The notes under the pieces: model-generated
The model's database searches: none
Told to the model about the DNA's origin: nothing
The model's input: the letters and a program-made list of their open reading frames with translations, nothing else
Source: an uncultured Clostridia bacterium
GTDB lineage: Bacteria; Bacillota; Clostridia; TANB77; CAG-508
Assembly: GCA_947630255.1 (NCBI GenBank)
Contig: CANRGU010000072.1
Location: forward strand, 1-6,437
Reading direction: 5' to 3'
DNA length: 6,437 nt
Position numbers and translations under genes: made by a program
Part shown: piece by piece, positions 1 through 6,372 of the stretch
Numbering within the stretch: position 1 is the first letter of the stretch
Layout: each line of letters opens with the position of its first letter

Positions 1-18
1 AAAAAATTAAAAAAACTA

Positions 19-48
19 TTGCATTTTGTATTTTACTTTTGCTATAAT
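19..48 (+). promoter_or_regulatory. Promoter of the pyr (carAB-pyrBI) operon
   Basis: A perfect -10 box TATAAT lies at 43-48. It is preceded by TGC (40-42), giving an extended -10, and by a partial -35 TTGCAT (19-24) at an 18-base spacing. The surrounding sequence is A/T-rich. Transcription would start near 55, about 27 bases before the leader peptide ATG, and would run through the attenuator into carA. No other convincing promoter was seen before pyrI ends, so this probably drives all four genes. Confidence 0.75.
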
Positions 49-81
49 ATTAAAAGTGTAAAATAAAAAAGAGGTAGAAAA

Positions 82-165
82 ATGAAAAACTATGTAAGAA
101 AAGCCAATTTTATAGCATTTACAAATATTTTCTTAATAGGTGTTTCATTTTTATTTATATTTTAA
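82..165 (+). CDS. Putative pyr operon leader peptide (27 aa)
   Basis: This is a 27-codon ORF starting at ATG 82 with a GAGGT ribosome binding site at 71-75 (6-base gap) and ending at TAA 163-165. The product has a basic N-terminus (MKNYVRK) followed by about 20 hydrophobic residues rich in Phe, Ile and Leu. That composition follows from the U-rich codons, although the peptide could also insert in the membrane. The stop codon overlaps the first bases of the terminator stem at 164-186. A ribosome reaching the end of the ORF would therefore cover the 5' arm and block hairpin formation. This matches the known logic of enteric pyrBI and pyrE attenuation, where low UTP slows polymerase in U-rich sequence and lets the ribosome catch up. 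The assignment as a leader is inference from layout; no peptide family is recognised. Confidence 0.6.
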   Translation: MKNYVRKANFIAFTNIFLIGVSFLFIF

Positions 166-191
166 TAAGGAATTTTATTCCTTATTTTTTT
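164..191 (+). terminator. Attenuator: intrinsic terminator before carA
   Basis: A perfect 10-bp stem, AATAAGGAAT (164-173) with ATTCCTTATT (177-186), has a TTT loop and is followed by TTTTT (187-191). It sits between the leader peptide and carA with no other gene in between, so it should act as a conditional terminator for the operon. The bases just before it (121-163) are more than half T, as expected for a UTP-sensitive pausing region. No PyrR-binding loop (consensus with a GAGAGG core) was seen in the leader, which argues against the PyrR mechanism common in Firmicutes. Confidence 0.75.
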
Positions 192-196
192 ATGCT

Positions 197-238
197 TAAT
201 TTTGAAAATAAACGTCGTCTTGCTTCTTTTCAAAATTA
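197..238 (+). other. AT-rich stem-loop between attenuator and carA
   Basis: A 12-bp perfect inverted repeat (197-208 with 227-238, core TTTTGAAAA and TTTTCAAAA) encloses an 18-base loop. It is not followed by a T tract, so it is not a terminator. It would form only in read-through transcripts, about 37 bases before the carA start. A role as a 5' stabiliser or processing site is a guess, and only one G-C pair is present. Confidence 0.35.
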
Positions 239-275
239 TAGAAAACAGTTCAAAAACATGAAAGGATGGTTGATA

Positions 276-1362
276 ATGAAAGACTTTAACAAAAAAATAA
301 TACTTGAAGATGGAGAAGAATACCTAGGATATGGATTTGGTGCAGATTTAGAAGCAATTTGCGAAATAGTTTTTAACACATCTATGGTAGGGTATCAAGA
401 AATAGTATCAGACCCATCATACACATATCAAATGGTAGTTATGACTTATCCATTAATTGGAAATTATGGAATTACAGATGATGACTATGAAACAAAACAG
501 CCTACAATTGGTGGATTAATAGTAAGAGAATACAATGATTTACCAAGCAATTTTAGATACACAAAAACTTTATCGGAATACTTAGAGGAAAATAATATTC
601 CAGGAATATATGGATTAGATACAAGAAAACTAACTAGAAGTATTAGAGATAAGGGAAGTAGAAAGGTAATTATAACAGACATAAATACTAGTAAAGAAGA
701 AGCATTAAAGAAACTAAAAGAATATGACCTGCCAAAAGATGCAGTATCAAAGGTTAGTTGCAAGAAAAAATGGTATTCTAGAACTGCAAATGCAAGATTT
801 AATATTGTTGCAGTGGATTGTGGAATAAAGTTAAATATAATAAGGAGCTTAAATAAAAGAGGATGCAACGTAACAGTAGTTCCATACAATACACCTTATG
901 AAAAAATAGTAGATTTAAAACCAGATGGAATATTTTTATCAAACGGACCTGGAGATCCAGAAGATGTAACAGAAGTAATAGAATTAGTTAAAAAATTAAG
1001 AGGAAAATATCCAATATTTCGGAATATGTTTAGGGCATCAAATGATAAGCCTTGCATATGGCGCAAAAACATATAAATTAAAATTTGGACATAGAGGTGG
1101 AAATCATCCAGTATTAAATTTAAAAACTGATAAAATAGAAATAACTAGTCAAAATCACAGTTATGCAGTAGATGAAAAATCACTAAAAGGAACGGGCTTG
1201 CAAGTAACACATAAAAACATTTTAGACAACACAGTAGAAGGTGTAGAGTGCTTAAAAGATAAAATATTTAGTGTTCAATACCATCCTGAAAGTGCACCAG
1301 GACCACAAGACTCAAGTTATTTATTTGACCAGTTTATCGATATGATGGGAGGTAGTAAGTAA
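276..1362 (+). CDS. carA: Carbamoyl-phosphate synthetase small subunit (glutaminase), with a +1 frameshift at 1020
   Basis: CarA hydrolyses glutamine and passes ammonia to CarB, in the cytoplasm, for carbamoyl phosphate synthesis. The start is taken as ATG 276 because GGATGG (264-269) is a well-spaced ribosome binding site and the family N-terminus begins there (MKDFNKKIILEDG). The frame is broken at C1020: bases 276-1019 give 248 residues and 1021-1362 give 113 more, 361 in total, normal for CarA. The N-terminal CPSase_sm domain covers about 1-130. The class I glutamine amidotransferase domain starts near 172, with SNGPGDPED, then GICLGHQ with the nucleophile Cys251, and His336 and Glu338 in QYHPESAPGP. 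The shift falls two codons before the catalytic Cys, so without it the product ends at TAA 1074-1076 and lacks the whole triad. The stop overlaps the carB start by one base (TAATG). Identity is certain; whether the shift is recoding, mutation or artefact is open. Confidence 0.93.
1017..1023 (+). other. Candidate +1 frameshift site TTT-CGG-A in carA
   Basis: In frame 0 the codons are ATA TTT CGG AAT ATG and run to a stop at 1074-1076. Skipping C1020 gives TTT GGA ATA TGT TTA GGG CAT, that is F-G-I-C-L-G-H, the invariant glutaminase motif. Re-pairing of tRNA-Phe from TTT to TTC is good, since the same tRNA normally reads both. It shares the CGGA core with the two pyrB sites. Confidence 0.6.
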
Positions 1363-4300
1363 TGCCAAAAAGAAAAGATATAAAAACAGTACTTGTAATA
1401 GGATCTGGCCCAATAGTAATAGGACAAGCAGCAGAATTTGATTATGCAGGAACACAAGCATGCCTAGCTCTAAAAGAAGAAGGATATAAAGTAATACTTG
1501 TAAACTCAAACCCTGCAACAATAATGACAGATGTAACTATTGCAGATAAAGTATATATGGAGCCATTAACATTAGAGTATGTTGCAAAGATAATAAGATA
1601 TGAAAGACCAGACGCAATCCTTCCAGGAATAGGAGGACAAACTGGATTAAATATAGCAATGCAATTATATAAAAAAGGAGTTTTGCAAGAGTGCCAAGTA
1701 GAGCTACTTGGAACAGCAGCAGAAGCTATAGAACGTGCAGAAGATAGAGAAAAATTTAAAGAATTATGCGAAGAATTAGGAGAGCCAGTTCTTGAATCAA
1801 TAATCGCACACTCAATAGAAGAAGGATTAGATGCAGCACATAGTATTGGATACCCAGTAGTATTAAGACCAGCTTTCACTCTTGGAGGAACAGGTGGAGG
1901 ATTTGCAGATAATGATGAAGAGTTACAAGAAATCATAAAACATGCATTAAAACTTTCACCAGTAGGGCAAGTATTAGTAGAAAAAAGTATAAAAGGATAC
2001 AAAGAGATAGAATACGAAGTAATGAGGGATAGTAACGATACAGCAATAACTGTATGTAACATGGAAAATTTAGATCCAGTTGGAATTCATACAGGAGATT
2101 CAATTGTAGTTGCACCAAGCCAAACTCTAACTAACAAGGAATATCATTTATTAAGAGATAGTGCATTGAAAATAATAAGAGCATTAAAAATTGAAGGAGG
2201 ATGCAATGTTCAATTTGCATTAGACCCACACTCATTCAAATATTATTTAATAGAAGTAAACCCAAGAGTATCTCGTTCATCAGCTCTAGCATCAAAAGCA
2301 AGCGGCTATCCTATCGCAAGAGTTTCTGCAAAAATTGCAGTAGGAATGAGATTAGACGAAATACAGCTTGCAAATACACCAGCAAGCTTTGAACCAACAC
2401 TTGATTATGTAGTAACTAAAATTGCAAGATTTCCATTTGATAAATTTGTACTTGCTTCAAATAAGCTAAGTACACAAATGAAAGCAACAGGAGAGGTAAT
2501 GAGTGTTGGAAGAACGCTAGAAGAAAGTCTTTTAAAAGCAATTAGGTCATTAGAGATAGGCGTATGCCATATCTATATGAAAAAATTTGATAGTTTTGAA
2601 ACAGAAGATTTAATGGAATATATAAAAGATGGAACAGATGATAGAATATATGCAATAGCAGAACTTATAAGAAGAAAAACAGACTTGGGATTAATATATA
2701 ATACTACTAAAATAGATATGTTCTTTTTACAAAAAATTAAGAACATTGTAAAAATGGAATATAAAGTAAAAGAAAATATAGGCAATATAGATGTATTAAA
2801 AGAAGCTAAAAAGATGGGATTTAGCGACAAATACATTGCACATTTATGGGGAAAGAAAGAAGAAGATGTATATCTACTTAGAAAAAAAGAAAATATCTAT
2901 CCAGTATATAAAATGATAGATACATGCGCAAGTGAGTTTGAAAGCTATGTACCATACTTCTATTCTACATATGAACAAGAAAACGAATCAATAGTTAGTA
3001 ATAAAAAGAAAATTATAGTATTAGGAGCAGGACCAATAAGAATCGGACAAGGTGTAGAATTTGATTATTCAACAGTACATGCAGTAAAAACAATTAAAAA
3101 TGCTGGATACGAAGCAATAATAATTAACAACAACCCAGAAACAGTATCTACCGATTATACAACAAGTGATAAATTATACTTTGAACCTTTAACAGTAGAA
3201 GACGTAATGAATATAATTGACTTAGAAAAACCAGAAGGTGTGGTTGCAGCACTTGGAGGGCAAACAGCAATAAACCTTGCAATGCCACTTGCAAAACTTG
3301 GAGTAAAAATAATAGGAACAGATGTAGACGCAATAGAAAGAGCCGAAAACAGAGATAGCTTTGAAAAAGTTATGGAAAAATTAAAACTATTACAACCAAA
3401 AGGACAAGCTGTAACAAATATAAATGACGGAATAAGAGTAGCAGAAGAAATAGGATATCCTGTACTTGTAAGACCAAGCTTTGTATTAGGTGGAAGAGCA
3501 ATGCAAATAGTTTCAAATAGAAAGGCATTAGAAAAATACTTAAAATCAGCAGTTGAAATAAATGTAGACCAACCAGTTTTAGTAGATAAATATATAATAG
3601 GTAAAGAGTTAGAAGTAGATGCAGTATGTGACGGAAAAAATGTATTTGTACCAGGTATAATGGAACACGTTGAAAAAACAGGAATACACTCAGGAGATAG
3701 TATCAGTATTTATCCAACATTTAGCGTAAGCCAAAAAGCAAAACAAACAATATTAGATTACACAGTTAAACTAGGACTTGGTATCGGAATAGTAGGTTTA
3801 TACAATATACAATTTATAGTAGATAAAGAAGAAAAAGTATATGTAATAGAAGTAAATCCAAGGTCATCAAGAACAGTACCATTTATATCAAAATCAACAG
3901 GATATTCACTTGCTGATATTGGAACACTTGTAATGCTTGGAAAAACATTAAAGGAACAAGGTATAACAGAAGTTTATCCAAAAGAAAAAGAAAAATGGTA
4001 TGTAAAAGCACCTGCATTTTCATTCTCTAAATTAAACGGAATGGATACATACTTATCACCAGAAATGAAATCTACAGGTGAAGCAATAGGATATGATACA
4101 AAACTAACAAGAGCACTATATAAAGCACTTCAGTCATCAGGAATGAACCTTGCAAACTATGGAACAATTTTAGTAACAATAGCAGACAAAGACAAAGAAG
4201 AAGCCTTGCCATTAATAAGAAGATTTTACAATTTAGGATTTAACATCGAAGCAACAAAGGGAACAGCAGCCTTCTTAAAAGAGCATGGAATAAGAACAAG

Positions 4301-4541
4301 AGTTAAAAAGAAAATAAGTGAAGGAAGCGAAGAAATATTAGATTCAATGAGAAAAGGCTATGTTAATTATGTAATAAGCACAAGAGATGTAGACGCACTT
4401 GACCAAGAAACAGATGGAAGCATAATTAGAAGATGTGCAGTCGAAAATAACATTGCTATGTTTACAGCACTTGACACTGTCAGAGTATTGCTAGACGTAC
4501 TAGAAGAAATCACACTATGCATATCAACAATAGATGAGTAA
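1362..4541 (+). CDS. carB: Carbamoyl-phosphate synthetase large subunit
   Basis: CarB makes carbamoyl phosphate from bicarbonate, ammonia delivered by CarA, and two ATP, supplying pyrimidine and often arginine synthesis. The 1059-residue product is full length and uninterrupted. The first synthetase half starts with GSGPIVIGQ (14-22) and carries NPRVSRSSALASK at about 300. The second half repeats this with GAGPIRIGQ (555-563) and NPRSSRTVPFISK at about 832. Between them lies the oligomerisation region, and residues from about 930 form the MGS-like allosteric domain with TKGTA (965-969), the site where UMP or IMP binds in relatives. The start at 1362 overlaps the carA stop (TAATG) and follows a strong GGGAGGT site (1347-1353), pointing to translational coupling. 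Arginine is nearly all AGA with some AGG and two CGT; I found no in-frame CGG in the gene, in contrast to carA and pyrB. Confidence 0.97.
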   Translation: MPKRKDIKTVLVIGSGPIVIGQAAEFDYAGTQACLALKEEGYKVILVNSNPATIMTDVTIADKVYMEPLTLEYVAKIIRYERPDAILPGIGGQTGLNIAMQLYKKGVLQECQVELLGTAAEAIERAEDREKFKELCEELGEPVLESIIAHSIEEGLDAAHSIGYPVVLRPAFTLGGTGGGFADNDEELQEIIKHALKLSPVGQVLVEKSIKGYKEIEYEVMRDSNDTAITVCNMENLDPVGIHTGDSIVVAPSQTLTNKEYHLLRDSALKIIRALKIEGGCNVQFALDPHSFKYYLIEVNPRVSRSSALASKASGYPIARVSAKIAVGMRLDEIQLANTPASFEPTLDYVVTKIARFPFDKFVLASNKLSTQMKATGEVMSVGRTLEESLLKAIRSLEIGVCHIYMKKFDSFETEDLMEYIKDGTDDRIYAIAELIRRKTDLGLIYNTTKIDMFFLQKIKNIVKMEYKVKENIGNIDVLKEAKKMGFSDKYIAHLWGKKEEDVYLLRKKENIYPVYKMIDTCASEFESYVPYFYSTYEQENESIVSNKKKIIVLGAGPIRIGQGVEFDYSTVHAVKTIKNAGYEAIIINNNPETVSTDYTTSDKLYFEPLTVEDVMNIIDLEKPEGVVAALGGQTAINLAMPLAKLGVKIIGTDVDAIERAENRDSFEKVMEKLKLLQPKGQAVTNINDGIRVAEEIGYPVLVRPSFVLGGRAMQIVSNRKALEKYLKSAVEINVDQPVLVDKYIIGKELEVDAVCDGKNVFVPGIMEHVEKTGIHSGDSISIYPTFSVSQKAKQTILDYTVKLGLGIGIVGLYNIQFIVDKEEKVYVIEVNPRSSRTVPFISKSTGYSLADIGTLVMLGKTLKEQGITEVYPKEKEKWYVKAPAFSFSKLNGMDTYLSPEMKSTGEAIGYDTKLTRALYKALQSSGMNLANYGTILVTIADKDKEEALPLIRRFYNLGFNIEATKGTAAFLKEHGIRTRVKKKISEGSEEILDSMRKGYVNYVISTRDVDALDQETDGSIIRRCAVENNIAMFTALDTVRVLLDVLEEITLCISTIDE

Positions 4542-4627
4542 ATTGTGATTTGATTTAACCTTCCCTATGAACCCAATTAAACATTTACACAAATTACAAT
4601 GTATGTAAGAAAGGAATGGAATTTTTT

Positions 4628-5544
4628 ATGAAACATTTAATTGATATAACAGATTTAAATGTAGAAGAAATTGATGATTTAATTAAAACAGCAAAAGATA
4701 TAATGAAAAACAAGGAAAAGTATTCAGAAAAATGTAAAAACAAAATACTTGCAACACTATTTTTTGAACCAAGTACGAGAACAAGGCTAAGCTTTGAATC
4801 TGCAATGTTAGGCCTTCGGAGGAAATGTAATAGGATTTTCATCAGCAATGAATAGTTCTACTGCAAAAGGAGAAAGTGTATCAGATACTGTAAGAACAGT
4901 AAGCTGTTACTCTGACATAATAGCAATGAGACATCCAAAAGAAGGAGCTCCAATGCTTGTTTCTCAGACTTCAAAAGTACCTATTATAAATGCAGGAGAT
5001 GGCCGGACATAATCATCCAACACAAACATTAACTGATCTTTTAACAATAGCAAGTGAAAAGGGAAGACTTTCTGATTTAACAATTGGATTATGTGGAGAT
5101 TTAAAATTTGGAAGGACAGTACATTCATTAATAACTGCAATGACGAGATATAAAAATATTAAATTTGTATTAATATCTCCAAATGAACTTAAAATACCAG
5201 ATTATATAAAAGAAGAAAAATTAAAAAAGAATAATATAGAATATGTAGAAACTAATGATATAGAAGAATATATAGATAAATTAGATATTCTATATATGAC
5301 AAGAGTTCAAAGAGAAAGATTTTTTAACGAAGCTGATTATATAAGATTAAAAGACTACTATATATTAACGTTGGATAAACTAAAAAATGCTAAAAAAGAT
5401 TTATGCATTATGCATCCACTTCCAAGGGTAAATGAAATAGCAACAGAAGTAGATGATGACCCTAGAGCATGCTATTTTAAACAAGTTGAATATGGAAGAT
5501 ATATTAGAATGGCATTAATACTTAAATTATTAGAAATAAGATAA
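4628..5544 (+). CDS. pyrB: Aspartate carbamoyltransferase catalytic chain, with two +1 frameshifts (4817 and 5004)
   Basis: PyrB condenses carbamoyl phosphate with aspartate to carbamoyl-aspartate, the committed step of pyrimidine synthesis. ATG 4628 is chosen over ATG 4616 because family proteins begin MKHLID and because 4616 leaves no room for a ribosome binding site; AAGGAATGGA (4611-4620) lies upstream. The frame breaks twice: 4628-4816 (63 aa), 4818-5003 (62 aa), 5005-5544 (179 aa), restoring 304 residues, the usual length. The restored chain has Ser-Thr-Arg-Thr (49-52), Lys80, Arg101 in MRHP, His129 and Gln132 in NHPTQ, Arg162 in FGRT, Arg225 and Gln227 in MTRVQ, and HPLPR (262-266), covering the known carbamoyl phosphate and aspartate ligands. 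Without shifting, products end at 4855 or 5012 and cannot be active. Such complete conservation over all three segments argues against a decayed gene. carB ends 86 bases upstream and pyrI follows, so this is the class that forms a regulated holoenzyme. Confidence 0.92.
4814..4820 (+). other. Candidate +1 frameshift site CTT-CGG-A in pyrB (site 1)
   Basis: Frame 0 reads GGC CTT CGG AGG AAA and stops at TAG 4853-4855. Skipping C4817 gives CTT GGA GGA AAT GTA ATA GGA TTT, that is L-G-G-N-V-I-G-F, the expected family sequence after STRTRLSFESAM. The layout, a CTT codon before a poorly decoded Arg codon with the shifted frame reading Gly, resembles the yeast Ty1 site CUU-AGG-C. Confidence 0.6.
5001..5007 (+). 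other. Candidate +1 frameshift site GGC-CGG-A in pyrB (site 2)
   Basis: In the frame entered after site 1 the codons are GAT GGC CGG ACA TAA, with the stop only two codons on (5010-5012). Skipping one C gives GAT GGC GGA CAT AAT CAT CCA, that is D-G-G-H-N-H-P, including the catalytic His129. An AGGAG sequence (4994-4998) lies two bases before the GGC codon, a spacing close to that of the Shine-Dalgarno stimulator in the prfB frameshift site. Confidence 0.6.
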
Positions 5545-5615
5545 ATATGTAGGGAAACATGAAGTTTTGTCCATAAAAGTCAAGATAGGTTAAATCAAGA
5601 AAGGGGAAAAATAAG

Positions 5616-6035
5616 ATGAACATAGATAGTATAAATAATGGAATTGTGATAGATCATATAGAAGCGGGAAAGAGCATGGAAATATATAAATATTTAGGTT
5701 TAGAAAATCTAGACTGTTCTGTCGCTATAATTAAGAATGTAAAAAGTAAAAAAACAGGCAAAAAGGATATAATAAAAATTGATAATGACATGGATGTTAA
5801 TACAGATATTTTGGGATACATAGATACAAATATTACTGTAAATGTAATAAAAGATGGAAAGATAATAAAAAAGACACATATGGAACTACCTGAAAAATTA
5901 GTAAATATAGTGAAATGTGAAAATCCAAGATGTATAACTTCTGATGAACAAGATATTGATCAAGTATTTGAATTAAAAGACAGAGAGAATAAAATATATA
6001 GATGTAAATATTGCGAATCACAAATAAAAAGATAG
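5616..6035 (+). CDS. pyrI: Aspartate carbamoyltransferase regulatory chain
   Basis: PyrI is the regulatory subunit that joins PyrB trimers into the allosteric holoenzyme and binds nucleotides (CTP, UTP, ATP in enterics). The 139-residue product has the N-terminal nucleotide-binding domain with IDHIEAG (Asp13, His14), Lys54 in DIIKI and Lys86 before the LPE motif, matching effector contacts known in E. coli. The C-terminal zinc domain has Cys101 and Cys106 (C-x4-C) and Cys130 and Cys133 (C-x2-C), the four expected ligands. It is slightly shorter than the E. coli chain (153 aa). The start follows AAGGGG (5601-5606) by nine bases. It lies 71 bases after pyrB and is the last gene before the terminator at 6063. 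The frame is unbroken and has no in-frame CGG. Its presence implies feedback control of PyrB, so an active full-length PyrB is expected. Confidence 0.95.
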   Translation: MNIDSINNGIVIDHIEAGKSMEIYKYLGLENLDCSVAIIKNVKSKKTGKKDIIKIDNDMDVNTDILGYIDTNITVNVIKDGKIIKKTHMELPEKLVNIVKCENPRCITSDEQDIDQVFELKDRENKIYRCKYCESQIKR

Positions 6036-6062
6036 TGTTGAAAAGCGCATAAAATCAAGCTC

Positions 6063-6096
6063 AAAATTGCAGGAAAAAATTTCTTGCAATTTTTTT
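6063..6096 (+). terminator. Intrinsic terminator of the pyr operon
   Basis: A 14-bp stem with one G-U pair (6063-6076 with 6080-6093, core AATTGCAGG and TCTTGCAATT) has an AAA loop and continues into a T run (to 6096). It lies 27 bases after the pyrI stop and separates the pyr genes from the rRNA promoter. Confidence 0.88.
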
Positions 6097-6147
6097 AAAA
6101 TTTTTTTGAAAAATGTATTGACACTAAATATCAATGTGTGCTAAAAT
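6090..6147 (+). promoter_or_regulatory. rRNA operon promoter with UP-like A/T tract
   Basis: A consensus -35 TTGACA (6118-6123) and a -10 TAAAAT (6142-6147) are 18 bases apart, with TGC directly before the -10 (extended -10). Just upstream, 6090-6113 is a run of T and A tracts like an UP element, which would strengthen an rRNA promoter. This tract overlaps the T run of the pyr terminator. Transcription would start near 6154. No second promoter was recognised before the 16S gene. Confidence 0.85.
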
Positions 6148-6152
6148 AAATC

Positions 6153-6372
6153 TTGCGTTCGGCAAAAAACGATGAACGCAAAAGTACATTGAAAAATAAA
6201 CAATAAATTCCTTTAAGAGAATACTTTGAAGTATTTGTACTCAAAAAGAAAAGAATTGGAGAAAACCAAGTAAAAAAACGTCAAAAAGTTTAAAATGAGT
6301 TATTAGTACTCTTGAGATAAGTAAAACCCAAAAGGTTTTACAAAGAGAAACGAAAGTTTCTCTGAAGTAAAA
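6153..6372 (+). promoter_or_regulatory. Structured 16S rRNA leader
   Basis: The roughly 220 bases between the rRNA promoter and 16S hold no gene but several hairpins. These are TTGCGTTC/GAACGCAA (6153-6160 with 6174-6181), AATACT/AGTATT (6220-6225 with 6230-6235), GTAAAACC/GGTTTTAC (6321-6328 with 6334-6341), and AGAGAAAC/GTTTCTCT closed by a GAAA tetraloop (6344-6351 with 6356-6363). GTACATTGAAAAA (6184-6196) resembles the boxA-type antitermination sequence found before low-GC Gram-positive rRNA genes. AGTACA (6183-6188) can pair with TGTACT (6236-6241). Roles in antitermination and RNase III processing are inferred. Confidence 0.6.

Noticed and set aside
192..275. Longer carA reading frame starting at ATG 192
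   Set aside because: It starts at the end of the attenuator T run without a ribosome binding site, encodes residues unlike any CarA N-terminus, and covers the 197-238 stem-loop. ATG 276 has a good ribosome binding site and the family N-terminus.
55..275. PyrR-binding element or riboswitch in the operon leader
   Set aside because: No GAGAGG-type PyrR loop and no recognisable riboswitch core was found; the leader ORF and terminator explain the region.
1042..1362. Separate second gene for the CarA C-terminal part
   Set aside because: Its first ATG falls after the catalytic Cys and it has no ribosome binding site; homology continues directly across the break.
1442..2062. Long minus-strand reading frames opposite carA, carB and the rRNA leader
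   Set aside because: They lack ribosome binding sites and recognisable protein features, and are low-complexity mirror products of the AT-rich coding strand.
4594..4608. TTACA...TGTAA dyad upstream of pyrB as an operator or hairpin
   Set aside because: Only 5 bp, all but one pair A-T; expected by chance in this composition.
4820..4830. GGAGG followed by ATG TAA, a possible start-stop element just after pyrB shift site 1
   Set aside because: The spacing between GGAGG and ATG is too short, and the bases are explained by conserved Gly-Gly-Asn codons.
1017..5007. Ordinary pseudogene decay or random sequencing error as the cause of the three breaks
   Set aside because: Set aside as the main reading, though not excluded: there are no other lesions, all catalytic residues are kept, all three changes are the same (C before GGA), and the many A and T runs in the window show no indels. 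A systematic artefact remains possible and needs independent reads.
4990..5544. Independent start of a PyrB C-terminal protein at ATG 4990
   Set aside because: The first five codons are out of the homologous frame and homology to the family begins exactly at the 5005 shift point.
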